Shown: positions 1 through 12,675, numbered from the stretch's first letter. The stretch is DNA of 64,000 nucleotides from Sparassis latifolia (GCA_018466975.1 CM031562.1:3038001-3102000), one strand, 5' to 3'. Translations and numbers: made by a program. Notes: generated by a model not told the origin, from the letters alone.

Positions 1-480
1 AACCTGCCTCTCTGTCTCTGCAAAGTTCATTAAACATAAAGCACGGTCTGAAACTTGTAGTAGGGATTTATAAAGTGAAGTGCCACCATTCTATAAGTTC
101 CTGGTATATGGAGAGCCATGGCCTCACATTCTGGTGAATGTGAGACTCAACCAGTAAAAAACTCAGCAATTTGACTCTCCTTTTTTAGCAAAGTTCATAA
201 AACTTGGAGCATATCTGGAATTCATAGTAGTTGATATATAAAGTAAAGCACCACCATTTCATGAGTTCCTGATAGACGTTGAGCCATGGCTTCACATCCT
301 GACAATGGCTAAACTTAATCTGGTGATTCTTCACTAACCTGGTGGTTCTTCTCTGGTAAAGTTAATTCAACTTGAAGCACTGTCTGAAATTGATAACAGC
401 TGTTGTATAAAGTGAAGGGCCACCATGTTATGAGTTCCTGACTGATAGCCAGCCATAGTTTCACACATAAAAATGCTAAA
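1..480 (-). repeat. ~168-bp satellite, inverted array (left)
   Basis: About three diverged copies of the satellite that fills 1690-3690, here in reverse orientation. Shared landmarks on the minus strand are the GCCATGG block, the AGAATGGTGGCACT block and the CCAAGTTT block, in the same order and spacing as on the plus strand further right. Similarity fades after about 480. Together with the right array this forms a large imperfect inverted repeat. Short open frames here are chance results of the repeat. Confidence 0.75.
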
Positions 481-1689
481 CGACCAGCCGGCACTGCTTC
501 TGTAATGAAGTCTGTATGCAATGGAGTATCATCTGAAACTTATGGCCAAAGTTATATACTGTGGAGTATGAACTGCAACTTGGAGTACCAATATCATATT
601 GTGACTTAACAGATATTAATTCTCAATAACAATTAAGTGTAACTCTTTGGAAAGAGCTACACTTATGTTCATATGAAGTGTGTTTTGCTTCTCAGATAAC
701 TAAATGCCAGATATTTATTAGAAAATGACAGATATATCTTTTTCAAGACAACATGTAGTCAACCGTAATGTTAAGTGATTGGCAAGCTTTACTTCTTAAA
801 AAACAGCAAAGTTCACTTCAGAAGAGTTAGCAATATTTCACTCCAAGCTCTATAGACTTCTTATAAGCTTGTCAAGAATCTATCTAGCTGTGATATAAGG
901 TCTATATAATCATCATCATTTAATGTAGATAGAAAAATGTATTAAAGAAGAATCTCAAATGTGTGAAGAAAACACATATAGGAGCATTACGTTCATGTAG
1001 ATGTATGTGCACTCAGAGACTAAAAAGGAAAGTGTGATTCCTTGACCAGTTCAGCAAGTCACGTGAAGTTCATTAAAGGTAGACAATATTGAATTCTTCA
1101 CATAACACTAAGTGATTACAATCAAGACTAACCACAACTTCATATCTTGCATATAAAGTGTTGTACTTTATTACACATAGTATCATGCAGAGAAATGGTA
1201 AGTTGTATGCTGAACTTCTCAAAGTGTTCACAGATCATTAGAATGGCTGTGTGTATCTTGCTAAACTTCAAGAAGTAATGCAAGGCTTCTAATTTAGAGC
1301 ATACAACTGCTGTTATAAGATTTAGTCACTCTTTCATGTTATATATATATAAGATTATCACAGCCAGTTAGCATGCTAACTTGTGAGTATATTTAGGATG
1401 ATTAGATGTGGCTCACAACCAACTACGAAGTCATACAACACTGACATTGAACAGTAATGCAACTGCGGCTCTAAGTTTTGAAAGGCTTAGATACTTCACT
1501 TTATAATAAATAGCAGATTGTTAGCATTGAATCTCAGTGCATCCACACTTTGTACAAACATAGCCTGACATCAGCCAGAAGTCCATATAAAAGGACATCA
1601 CAGTATATAGCCACTGCTACAACTTATAGTCAGTACTTCATATCATATGAAATTTATCAGTGTATGTGAAAAAAGAAGCATCAGGTTGC
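481..1689. other. AT-rich spacer between opposed satellite arrays
   Basis: No coding region, RNA gene or known element is recognisable. The stretch is AT-rich with a small hairpin around 635-665 (CTCTTTGGAAAGAG). It sits between inverted arms of the satellite, so it could be the body of a non-autonomous fold-back element. Confidence 0.4.
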
Positions 1690-3690
1690 CAGTTACATTT
1701 TCACTGTGGCTCACCATCTATAAGGAACACACGAAATGCTGGCACCACTTGATATAACATTTACTGCAATTTTTAAACTGTGCTTCAGGTTATACAACCT
1801 TTACCAGAGAACAAGTGCCAGATTGGTCATTTTGTTCCTGGTTGGGTCTAGCTATTATCAGGATAAGAAGCTGTGGCTCACCATTGATCAGGAACTCAGA
1901 AAGTGATGGCACTTCACATTATGAAATGTCTACTATAAATTCCAGACAGTGCTTCAAGTCTGACTAACTTCACCACAGAAGAAGAGCCAGGTTAATGATG
2001 TGTTTATTGGTTGAGTCTAGCCATTATCAGGATATTAAGCCATAGCTCCCAACTACAAGAAACTCAAACAATGATGGTGCTTCACTTGATACCGCAGCTA
2101 CTATCAATCCCAGACAGTCCTCCAAGTTTGACAAACTTTACTAGAGAAGGAGAGTCAGATTGCTGAGTTTTTTACTGGTCGAGTCTCACCTTTACCAGAA
2201 TGTGAGGCCATGGCTCGCCATATACCAGGAACTCATAGAATGGTGGCACTTCACTATATAAATCCCTTACTACAAGTTTCAGACAGTGCTCCAAGTTTAA
2301 CAAACTTCACCAAAGAAGGAGAGCCAGGATGGCGAGTTTTTTACTAGTTGAGTCACACCATTACCAGGATGTAAAGCCATGGCTCGCCATATACTAGAAA
2401 CTCATAAAATAATGAAATTTGACTTTATAAATCCTCTGCTACAAGTTTCAGACAGTCCTCCAAGTTTAACAAACTTTGCCAGAGAAGGAGAGCCAGGTTG
2501 GCGACTTTTTGGCAAATTGAGTCTTGCGATCACCAGAAGGTAAAGCCATGGCTCGCCATATACTAGGAACTTATAGAATGGTGGCACTGCACTTTATAAG
2601 TCCTCTTCTACAAGTTTCAGACAGACCTCCAAGTTTAACAAACTTCGCCAGAGAAGGAGAGCCAGGTTGGCGACTTTTGGCAAATTGAGTCTCGTCATCA
2701 CCAGAATGTAAAGCCATGGCTTGCCATATACTAGGAACTCATAGAATGGTGGCACTGCACTTTATAAGTCCTCTTCTACAAGTTTCAGAGTCCTCCAAGT
2801 TTAATAAACTTCACCAAAGAAGGAAAGCCAGGATGGCGAGTTTTTTACTAGTTGAGTCACACCATTACCAGGATGTAAAGTCACAGCTTGCCATATACTA
2901 GGAACTTATAGAATGGTGGCACTGCACTTTATAAGTCCTCTTCTACAAGTTTTAGACAGACCTCCAAGTTTAACAAACTTTGCCAGAGAAGGAGAGCCAG
3001 GTTGGCGACTTTTTGCAAATTGAGTCTCGCCATCACTAGAATGTAAAGCCATGGCTCACCATATACCCAGGAAGTCTAAAATGGTGGCACTGTACTTTAT
3101 AAATTCTCTTCTCCAAGTTTCAGACAGTGCCCTAAGTTTAACAAACTTTGCCAAAGAAGGAGAGCCAGGATGGTGCGTTTTTTACTAGTTGAGTCACACC
3201 ATTACCAGGATGTAAAGCCATGGCTCGCCATATACTAGAAACTTATAGAATGGTGGCACTGCACTTTATAAGTCCTCTTCTGCAAGTTTCAGACTGACCT
3301 CCAAGTTTAATAACTTAGCCAGAGAAGGAGAGCCAGGTTGGCGACTTTTTGGCAAATTGAGTCTCGCCATCACTAGAATGTAAAGTCATGGCTCGCCATA
3401 TACTAGGAACTTATAGAATGGTGGCACTGCACTTTATAAGTCCTCTTCTACAAGTTTCAGACAGACCTCCCAGTTTAATAACTTCGCCAGAGAAGGAGAG
3501 CCAGGTTGGCGACTTTTTGGCAAATTGAGTCTCGCCATCACCAGAATATAAAGCCATGGTTTGCCATATATCAGGAACTCATAAAATGGTGGCACTGCAC
3601 TCTATACGATAGCTTCAATAAGTTTCAGACAGGACTCCATGTTGTAAAAACTCCACCAGAGATGTAGTGTCAGGTTAGCGATTAGGTGAA
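1690..3690 (+). repeat. ~168-bp tandem satellite (right array, ~11-12 units)
   Basis: Tandem units recur every ~167-171 bases. Marker blocks GGCTC(A/G)CCAT recur near 1703, 1874, 2043, 2213, 2380, 2548, 2717, 2886, 3053, 3221, 3390 and 3557. Divergence is highest at the left end and lowest in the middle and right, as expected if the array grew by unequal exchange. The open frames at 2402-2587 and 2716-2901 are repeat artefacts. Confidence 0.9.
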
Positions 3691-3699
3691 TTGCTGAGT

Positions 3700-4894
3700 G
3701 CAGGCACTGCCAGCATTATGATGGTAAACCAATCACTGACTAATAACATCTTGTTGGTGGGCCCACTGCTCAGAGGTACCCCTATGGTGGCGAGCCCATC
3801 GGTAAATAATAGCATCATGATGATGGGCCCACTGCTCAGACATACCCCTATGGTGGTGGGCCTGCTGCTCATTCATTGTATGTTGGTAGTGAGCCCATTG
3901 CTGAGAGAAACATGTCCTGGTGATTGTCTACCCCCTGGCCTGTGGCAGTAGGCCCATCTTTTATTTGATACTCTTGGAGATGGGCCCACTGCTCAGCTAT
4001 TGTACTCTGGCTATTGGCCTATTGGTGGAGATAACATGCTCTGATGATGGCCAACCCTCTGACCTTTGGCAGTGAGCCCATCCTTCATCTTACACTCATG
4101 GTGATGGGCTCACTGCTCATTAATCATACTTTCACAGTGGGCCCATTGATGGCGATAACATGCTCTGGTGATGGCCAACACTCTGACCTTTGACTACTCT
4201 GGCAGTGGGCCCATTGCTCAGACAAATATGCTCTGGCATTGGCCAACCCTCTGACCTTTGGCGGTGGGCCAATTGCTGGCGGAAACATGTCCTGGTGATG
4301 ACCTATCCCATGAGTGCTTGCAGTAAGACCCTCGCTGAGGTGCTTTGGCGATGGGCGATTGCTGGCGATAACATGCTCTGGCAATCGTCAACCCTCTAAC
4401 CTTTGGCGGTGGGCCCATCGGTCATCTTACACTCTTGGCGATGGGCCCACTGCTCATTCATCATACTCTGGCGGTGGGCATATTGCTCAGAGAAACATGC
4501 TCTGGCGTTGGCCAACACTCCGACCTTTGGCAGTGGGCCCACTGCTCATTGATCACACTTTGGCAGTGGGCCCATTGATGGTGGTAACATGCTCTGGCAG
4601 TGGGCCCATTGATGGCAATAACATGCTCTGGCATCGGCCCACCTTCTGACCTGTGGAGGTGGGCCCATTGCTTAATGGTTACAACACTGTAATATGCCCT
4701 GCTAGTGGGCCGAGCACTGGGATAAGAACACTAGCAGTGGGCCCACTGCTGGTATCCCACACATGAAAGATATGGGCCCACTGCTGGTAGAGGTCAACAT
4801 GGTGACGATGGGCCGACGTCCGCTGGCTGTCCAGTTCATGACAATGTCAGGGTAAATGGGAGTTCAGTTCAGGTAACATGACTGAAAGGTGTGG
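3700..4894 (+). repeat. GGGCCC-rich repeat array, copy R1
   Basis: Short units of ~60-70 bases carry TGG(C/A)GGTGGGCCCAT and ATAACATGCTCTGG cores, separated by GC-poor linkers. The right part (about 4190-4894) is repeated almost exactly at about 13040-13689. The last ~285 bases of each copy, from the GGCCCACC block to the AAAGGTGTGG end, are nearly identical. Open frames on both strands (for example 4314-4649) follow from repeat composition and are not genes. Confidence 0.9.
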
Positions 4895-4949
4895 TCAGCG
4901 TCAAGTGATGGATGAGTCACCTGCCAAGAATACCCGCAGTTAGCATCCA

Positions 4950-5340
4950 CTAGGAGCTGTGAAAGATTTGAAGAAGCTTCCTGATACAAAGCGGAAACGT
5001 CAACCAGCACATCCCGAACCCGATGGCGAAGACAGCTCTGGTGAAGACAATTCGCCACCTCGGAAGCATGGACGTGGTACTCGGGATGAGTTGGTAGTGG
5101 CCTCGCTGAGGAAGAAGAATGCGAGGGCCGAGGATTTGGATGATGGTAACAAGCCTCCCACAAAGTGAAGACGAGCTCTGCCTCAGACCCCGGAGGTCAA
5201 GGACAAGGGAGAAATCAAGCTGAAGCCAGTGCATCTGGGGAAAGCAGCCACCAAAGTGAAAGAGAGTGGCCAAGTTGGCACAGGTCGCAAGACCATGGTG
5301 GTGGCACCAGACCTTGACAATATAACTCCAGTTTAAAGTA
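4950..5340 (+). pseudogene. Lysine-rich coding fragment
   Basis: An open frame encodes a basic, charged, low-complexity peptide (KKLPDTKRKRQPAHPEPDGE start), broken by a TGA at 5166-5168 (AAG TGA AGA). The same frame then continues with similar composition (QTPEVKDKGEIKLKP) to about 5335. No ATG or full domain is visible. It resembles the Lys/Glu-rich linkers in the minus-strand gene A next door and may be a displaced exon of that family. The function is unknown. The 5340-5540 stretch holds only weak coding-like sequence. Confidence 0.45.
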
Positions 5341-5543
5341 GACTCGTAGGCTTCCACATTGTTTCACCTTCTATAATGAGACCCATGGATCTACATAGGC
5401 AAAGCCATGGAGGTGGTGGCGATGGCAAGGGGAGTGGGCAAGAACTTCAGCAGGCATTCAGTTCACTTGGAGTGGCGGTGGCGAATCGAGTGCATGGAGA
5501 TTCCATGCTAGGTTAAAAAGCATGTATACCAATATTCTAATAG

Positions 5544-8500
5544 CTACACATTGTGGCTATCTGGGCGAAAGGCAGTGAAGACCATGGCAGAGTCGACCTT
5601 CTCTCTGAATGCGTCCAACAACTTCGCCATCAGCGAGGTTTCCTCTCTCGCTGTCGCCACCTCCTTCCCCACCTTCTTTGCTTCATCCAAAGTGGACATT
5701 GCCACTGCCATCGTATCGTCTTTGGCAAGCACCAATTCCTTCTCCAGCTTGCTCGCTTGAGCGATTGCCTCTGCCGCCAATGACCTGAGCTCCTTCTCCA
5801 TGCTGTCTGACTGTGCCGCCTGGAGCTCCATCGAATGATGGAGGTCAGCCAATTCGCCCTACAGCTTCCCGACGTCCGCCTGGCTCAACGTCTGGTTCGC
5901 ACCTTGCTCCAACCTGTTGACCTTCTCCTTGAGCTCTAGCAGGCAATGTCGCTTGGTGACAAGGTCTGCCACCACCAACTTCACACTCTCCTGCAGCTTG
6001 ATGGTGACTGGCCTGCAAAACTCCTCCATTGCCAACTTGACCTCCTCGCGAATGCTCCGGACATTTTCTTGAAGTGCAGATGGCGAGTTGATTCGCTGGA
6101 GCACTGCTGTGATCTCTGCCTTGACGGTGTTGAGGTTCGCCATCCTCTTCTGGAATTGGACTTTCATCCCATCCTTGTGTGCCAGAAACTCCTGTTGCAA
6201 CTCGACACAATTCACGCAGTCATCGTTGGATGACCGCGAGGTTTCTTTGCCACTGGGGGTGTCACCTTCATTCGATGGAGCAGGACTTCCTGTAGACACT
6301 TGCTGGATGTCGCGCAAGTGGGGTGCTGTATCTCTGGTTAGCGCTGCATGGATGCGACCCTGTGGTGGGCACACTCACCCTTGCTGGTCAGAGGCACTGC
6401 TCTGAGGCGATTCGCCTTCACGTCCTTTTTTGCCTCCGCCTCCTTCGCTGCCTTGCAGTCCAATGTGGGGCCCTTCTTTGCTGGCCTTCGCCCTCCATCG
6501 ATGTGTCCCGCCTTCGCTAATGTGGATGACTTTGCTCCCTTCGATGCCTTGGATATCTCCAGGGAGAGCATCATCTCCTGTGCCACCTCAGCAGCTCCTG
6601 TGCTCGTCTCGTGGGACATCAGCAGTGAATGCTGCTGATCGTCGTGTGGCCGCTCCAAGGATGCGCACTGTTTCATGGTTACATCGACTCCAGCTGCGAC
6701 AAAATGTCGTGCTTACCTGATCCTCTGACACCTCTGCCTGAAACTCTGGCACATCCTCTGGTTCATTGGCAACTGATGTCAGCATGCACTTGCTGCTGCT
6801 AGCTTGCAGCGGAGCGGCTGGCCCTGTTTGGAAGGCCATAGCCTGCACCGCCTCCATTGCCAGCCTGGCGGCTTCCTCCATGCCATCGCCTTCTGCCAGA
6901 GGCATCTTGGCTGCTGCCTTCTGAGCACTCACCTTTGTCTTCCTGGTGATCACAGGCACCATTGGGCCCGAGCGACCTCTCATTGCCACCCTTGTCATCT
7001 GCCCACCCTCCTTCACAACAGACTTCGCAGGTGGGACCTCATCCACCTCACGTACCAAGGTCTTGGTGACCTCGCCATCATCTTGCGCACCTGAGTTTTG
7101 CTCCTCACTGGCCTTGGCTTGGGTCCTGACTTCTTACCTTCGCCAAGTTTGACAACCGCACCAGACTTGGCAGGCACGCCAGACTTGGAGACCTCACCAG
7201 AGTTGGCGACCTTACCAGAGTTTGAGGGAGCCATGGCTCCAGTGGTGGTGGTGGACTTGGTGGCATGCTTGGACTTTGATGATTTCTCCCGAGGCCTCGC
7301 CTTTAGTGTTAGCTTCATCGGGCGTGGTGGTCACCTTCTTCTGCATCGTCGCCTCGACCTCCTCGCCACTCTTGACCTTGGAGCTGGATGCTGCAGCATT
7401 GTGCATCTTGGTCTTCTTCGGCTTGTGCTTCGATGCTCCCATGACCAGTGGTTCTGCACCGTCGGGCTCATCAGAGTCGACATTGACATCGTATGGAGGT
7501 GGCGGCGTCAGCAGTGGCTTGCCCTCTAACACTAGTGCTGTGCACATCTCTTGGAACTCACGCTGTGCAGTGTGTGAGTTTCCTCGCAGAGGCATGCCAT
7601 CCCTGTTCCTCGGTGCGATGTTGCAACTGATGCCTCGTGCTGCACATTTGAGGCACCAACTGAAGTTGGCGGTGTTGAGCTTGCATGGCCACTCTTTCTC
7701 CTGGCAGCTGACGCAAGGGACAAGCTGCAGGAACATTAGCACAGGTCAATTTCTCACAAGATCGTTACTCACCGAATCCATTGCATGTGCCCACATAAAG
7801 TCAGACATGCGGGTGGACATCTTTTTCCACTTGTCCTTCTGTGACACTGTCACCTTCCCCTTCGCCATCCCCTTCCCCTTCCCCTTCCCCTTCCCCTTCC
7901 CCTTTGGTGCAACATGAGGCGTCGCCATCATCCTCATTGTCTGTTTGACAGGTTTGGCAGGGGCGTTCATCTTCGCAACACCAGTGTTAGAGTCCCCTGT
8001 GGTCTTGGCGGGTAGATTGGAAGGCGGTGCCGGAGTCTCATCTTCGCTTTCAATGAACTCCTTGCTCTTGTATTCCTTCGTCGCGCGCTTCTTCTTTGGC
8101 AGCTTGACGGTCGGTACTTCCTCTTCATCACTCGACTCCTTCGCCTTCCTCTTCCCGCTCTTCATGTGCACCTTCGAGCCCTTCACCTCGGTCTGCACCA
8201 TCCTGTTCTGGGCACGCTGGGCTCGAGCAGAGGTGGTCGGGGCCTCACCTTTCTCCTTTGCGACCTCGATCGGCTTCATCCGCTTCGCCTTCAGAGCTGC
8301 CTCCTCGTTCTCACTCTCCTCATTTGACTCTGTGATGGCGGCCTTGCACTTTCGGGTGATGGGGCAGCTGGTGAGATTGATGTTGGTCTGGCAGTTGGCG
8401 GAGGGGGCGACGCCGCATCGACCTTGATGGATTCGGGCTGGCCTGCACCTGGCACATCTTCCGCCATCTCATCATCGTCATCTTTGTTGGCATTGTCGTC

Positions 8501-9305
8501 CTCATCACCGTCGTCATTGTCAGTATCATCATCGTCCTCGCCCTCCTGCTTCTCTGCCTCTGCCTCTGCCTCTGCCTCTGCCTCTGCCTCTGCCTCGCTC
8601 ATCGCATGGGTCGCCTTGCCCTGCACCTTCTCCTTGCTCTTTCCCTTTCCCTTATCCTCCACCGCCTCCACGTGGACCATACGCTCAACCACTGTGCCTG
8701 TTCTGGCATCCTTGTCAGCTCTCTCCTTGCCTTTGCCCTTGGTGACAAGGTCCCTGGTCCCCAGGTCCTCCGCGCCATGTCCCTGGGTGTCGTCATCGGC
8801 TGGCACATTGCCCGAGCCAGCCGCTGGCGTACTCTTCACTGGTGGCAGCTTGCAATATGGATCTGGTGCAGTCAGTGTGTCGCTCGACATCTCACAATGC
8901 TTGTTACTCACCTTCAGTCCACCACTGCCTTCCCAGGTCCTCACACTCCCCATACTCATGCACAGCCAGAGGGTACCTCTTGTATATCCTCTCATCGTCA
9001 TTCAATATGTGGTCCAGCCATGCCAGGGCCTTCTGCTGGTATGCCTGGGTAAATTTCAGCAACGCGCTGATGACGATCTCAGGCATCCTCAATGACTTCA
9101 AGGGCTCCGGGAAAGTGTTTTCAAGTCGACTCTGTGTGGCATATTTGGTGAGTGCATGCCAGACCTTCGACCAATGACTTACCACTTGAGGTAAATCCTC
9201 GTCTCCCAGTTCGGATAGCGAGGGTCATCCTGGTGAGGTGCCGCTGCAACAATGGCTGTCAGTCGTGGCCTGCAGAACATAGTTGGGGTCGATATCCAGA
9301 GGCAT
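5544..9305 (-). pseudogene. Gene A: decayed multi-exon gene with Zn2Cys6-like cluster and coiled coil
   Basis: Reconstructed on the minus strand as exons near 9305-9183, 9129-8912, 8862-7773 (internal break near 8400), 7724-6717 (frame break near 7130), 6670-6379 and 6343-5544. The introns between them are 34-53 bases with GT-AG ends, at 9182-9130, 8911-8863, 7772-7725, 6716-6671 and 6378-6344. The protein would be ~1,100-1,200 residues. An N-terminal part contains DPRYPNWE. It is followed by acidic and (AE)n low complexity, a (GK)n run, and then a cluster C-X2-C-X6-C-X9-C-X2-C-X6-C near 7715-7620, the spacing of fungal binuclear Zn2Cys6 domains. The C-terminal ~260 residues are a predicted coiled coil. 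A TAG at 5859-5861 interrupts the coiled coil, but the same frame stays open to 5544, so this copy is broken. I do not recognise a named family; a DNA-binding or element-associated role is inference. Confidence 0.7.
7680..7810 (-). other. Gene A intron and cysteine cluster start
   Basis: The intron 7772-7725 is 48 bases, with donor GTGAGT and acceptor CTGCAG on the minus strand. The exon after it opens with LVPCVSCQEKEWPC, the first half of the six-cysteine cluster. Removing the intron joins two long open stretches in frame, which is the main reason for treating the neighbouring frames as one gene. Confidence 0.65.
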
Positions 9306-9718
9306 GGTGAGCTTGGCAGAAGAAAGCGTGAGGACATTTCAAAAGCAGAGGTTGCAGTACAGCGAAGGCAGAGCAGACGACGCTATGAGCTGGCAGATGC
9401 AATCTGCACCAAGTTCAACTTCACATGCCACGTGACCACGTGCTTTATACGTGATCGCTGGACTTGTGCGATTTCTCAAGTCTCTCAAGGCATCATTGTC
9501 AGTTATGAGAGATAATCTTTAGTGCTTATAAGTTACAATTAAGGCTGAAATCCGGGTTTAATAAACAGGCCATGTGGATAATCCAAACATGAGGATTATC
9601 CCCTTGAAGTATTCTAAGCTAATCTCAAGATAATCTAAAGGGATAATCCAGAGGATAATGCTAAAGATCATGCAAAGAATTATCCAAAGCCAAAATCAAT
9701 TTAACAACTTGCATCCAG

Positions 9719-9799
9719 CCAGGATTGAACTCTCAACCTCAGGTGAAAATTACATGACTCAGAAACTTCGGACACTTTAACCACTACTCCACATGACCT
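9719..9799 (-). other. tRNA-like Pol III box module (left arm)
   Basis: On the minus strand a Box A-like TAGTGGTTAAAG is followed ~45 bases later by a Box B-like GAGAGTTCAATCC, with the total length of a tRNA. Acceptor and T-stem pairing is poor, so this is not a functional tRNA gene. It fits a tRNA-derived SINE head captured inside the palindromic element. Confidence 0.5.
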
Positions 9800-10708
9800 T
9801 AACAGTTTGCACTCATGCATAATACATATAGTAAATTTTACTAAAAGGACTTAGACAAATTCTGCTCATCACAAAAGTGGTGACTGAGTTAACATAAGAC
9901 AAAGGATGTTTCTAGTCACTTTGGGGTACCCTTCAGACCTAGCTCTTAGTTTCAACATAACTTGTAGTGTATTTGTAGCTAAGGGCTTCTCAGATGACTG
10001 ACTGACCATAGTACTAACACATGTTTTAGGGCATTATATGTGACTATCCAGAATATAGATAGGATATAGGCTGGTTCATCTTATAGTACTAGTGTATTTA
10101 CTAGTGGTTCTATAATGTCAGGAGTACATAAGATGTCCCACTATTTACTTCAGAGTATCAATGTTCCAGCTTAGTAGGTTATTTCCTACAAGATTTATCT
10201 CATATGCCCAACTTACATCCTATCTATGGTCTGAGCAATCTTTTAATGCTCTGAGACATGTATTGGTACTATAATCATACTGGCATGTAAGAGGACTTAG
10301 CAATGACATACTATGGAACATTTTGTTGCTAAGAGCTAGAGATAAAAAGTACTCTAAAGTGAATAGTGGGACATCTTATGTACTCCTGACATTATAGAAC
10401 CACTAGTAAATACACTAGTACTATAAGATGAACCAGCCTATATCCTATCTATATTCTGGATAGTCACATATAATGCCCTAAAACATGTGTTAGTACTATG
10501 GTCAGTCAGTCATCTGAGAAGCCCTTAGCTACAAATACACTACAAGTTATGTTGAAACTAAGAGCTAGGTCTGAAGGGTACCCCAAAGTGACTAGAAACA
10601 TCCTTTGTCTTATGTTAACTCAGTCACCACTTTTGTGATGAGCAGAATTTGTCTAAGTCCTTTTAGTAAAATTTACTATATGTATTATGCATGAGTGCAA
10701 ACTGTTAA

Positions 10709-10791
10709 GGTCATGTGAGTAGTAGTGGTTAAAGTGTCGAAGTTTCTGAGTCATGTAATTTTCACCTGAGGTTGAGAGTTCAATCCTGGCT
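10709..10791 (+). other. tRNA-like Pol III box module (right arm)
   Basis: Mirror copy of the module at 9719-9799, now on the plus strand, with TAGTGGTTAAAG and GAGAGTTCAATCC retained and small insertions upstream. Two facing copies would give convergent-loop or outward Pol III transcription if either were active. That is inference. Confidence 0.5.
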
Positions 10792-11205
10792 GAATGCAAG
10801 TTGTTAAATTGATTTTGGCTTTGATAATTCTTTGCATGATCTTTAGCATTATCCTTTGATTATCCCTTTAGATTATCTTGAGATTAGCTTAGAATACTTC
10901 AAGGGGATAATCCTCATGTTTGGATTATCCACATGGCCTGTTTATTAAACCCGGATTTCAGCCTTAATTGTAACTTATAAGCACTAAAGATTATCCCTCA
11001 TAACTGACATCACTGCTCAAGGTCAGTGTGACCTGCCGCAAGTTCTCATGGCTCCCAACAGTAAGTTCTATTGCTCTCCTTGTGGAATCTGACTCCTTGT
11101 GGCGTTATCTGACCTTTCTATGTCATATCAATCCCCTTTCTACAACTGATCCCCTGCGATCCAGGACTGATCGAAGACTTGTCTGCTCACCACAATCTAC
11201 CTGCC

Positions 11206-12604
11206 ATGGCCAGTGACACGGAACCTCCTGACACGCTGGACATTACGATGGGCGAGTTGCATGAGGAGGATAGTATCGTTGAGCCCCGTCGTCCACTCAT
11301 TTCAGATCTCCTTGACTCTCCTGGATCTGCCCAGATCTCCTTGCCTCTCCACTCTGCTTCTCAGACACCCCTCGTGCCTCGCCACACTACCTCGTCCCTG
11401 GCAGCTCCATTTGCACCATCCAACTTGCCACATGAGCATCTCCACTGCCACACCTCGCCAAAGGTACAGGCATCATCTGGATCTGTGGTGCCTGTGCAGG
11501 GAAGTCGCGCACTTATTCCTGACCCTCTGGTGCCAGCTTGGGATGAAAGTCGTGGCACTTCGCCAATCCATAGGCGTGCACTCATCCCAGATTCCACCCC
11601 CACTGTGCCCGGTGAAATGTTCAACTTCGACACTCCTGGCATCTCGCCAATCCCTCGACGCGCCCTGTTGGAAGCTACTCTCCTTCCTCCGCCAGCTCAC
11701 ACTTTCGACTTTTGCACTCCTGATACCTCCCAACTCCCTCGATGATTGCTCATCGCTGAGCCCCTTGACGCTATGCCACGTACGTCCATCCACTTCGATA
11801 GTCAAGCAAGTATGCCGATGGCGAGGTGCATGCTGGTGGACGAGACACTTGACACGTAACCAGTGCTGAAACTGTTGGACTTTGACAATAGTCCTCCCGC
11901 CACGCCAGGACGATGGCGAGCTCTGGTGATAGACAGCCCTGGCACGATGCCTGTGCATAGCCAGGTCCGGTGGCTAAATAGTCCCAGCACTTCGCCTCCA
12001 AAGAGGTGACCTTTGTTGGACAATGTTTTAAGTCCACTGCCTCCGCCATCGGCGCCCTCTCACTCTCCAGCTCGCACTTTCAATAACAGCAATTTCCGCT
12101 ATGATGCACCTGTCATTCACTATATGAAAGGCAGCATCGAGCCAGTCACTGTTACTTCCAGGATGCCAAGTTTGGCAGCACTTCCAGATGAGCTGCCGAT
12201 CCATCATCCCACCCATTGGGAACAGGTTTCAGGCTTATTCCCAGATACCACACAGCTGCTGCCAATGGCAGTCCCTGGAGAGACAAATGCTGCTTCTGGC
12301 TCACAAGTGGCCCGCCTCGGTGGATCATTTGCGCAGATTGCAGCAGAGGCAGACGGTTTCAGTGAGTACATCTCTGGCAACATTCAGTCTGATGTTGACC
12401 TTATTCATAGTGGACGATGACAAAGGTGATAGCTTTGCAGTTAGTCATCGTCACACCATGTTGTGGGAGCGCATTGTACGTCTTCAGCATGAGCTCAACC
12501 TCACTGAGGATATGCACATTGTGAACCTCAATGCCAGCTCGACCGTGTTCCAAATGGGGTACATTCTGAGGGACATTCGTGGCGAGGCGTATCGCAGGAA
12601 CTGA
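11206..12604 (+). pseudogene. Gene B: proline-rich gene with three in-frame stops
   Basis: The start is taken at the ATG at 11206 (GCCATGG context); the frame is open leftward to 11179. One frame runs to about 12360 but is cut by stops at 11743 (CGA TGA), 11857 (ACG TAA) and 12008 (AGG TGA). The product is rich in Pro, Ser and Thr, with repeated units of the type SRALIPD, TFDFDTP and SPIPRRAL. A GT-AG intron at about 12361-12409 leads to a short last exon (VDDDKGDSF, LWERIVRLQHELNL, MGYILRDIRGEA) that looks helical. It is divergent from gene A across the palindrome. It is not recognised as a named family. Its last exon type recurs in lineage-specific fungal repeat genes, as far as I can judge. 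Confidence 0.65.
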
Positions 12605-12675
12605 ACTAGTGTCTTTGAGCGTTCTGGTGTTAGCAATATATGACCGCTATGTAACAGCTTGTATACCAGTACAAA

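Larger units (their letters stand above)
9497..11009. mobile_element. 1.5-kb palindromic element (long-TIR MITE or fold-back element)
   Basis: Two arms, 9497-10157 and 10350-11009, are near-perfect reverse complements (~660 bases each) around a ~192-base loop. Both ends read TGTCAGTTATGAG inward. The arms differ by few substitutions and small indels. No transposase frame is present. The element sits between divergent genes A and B. A target duplication is uncertain; TCA occurs at both edges. Each arm carries a tRNA-like module. Confidence 0.9.

Noticed and set aside
9719..10791. Functional tRNA genes
   Set aside because: Box-like motifs are present, but acceptor, anticodon and T-arm stems do not pair well, and both copies lie in a palindromic element.
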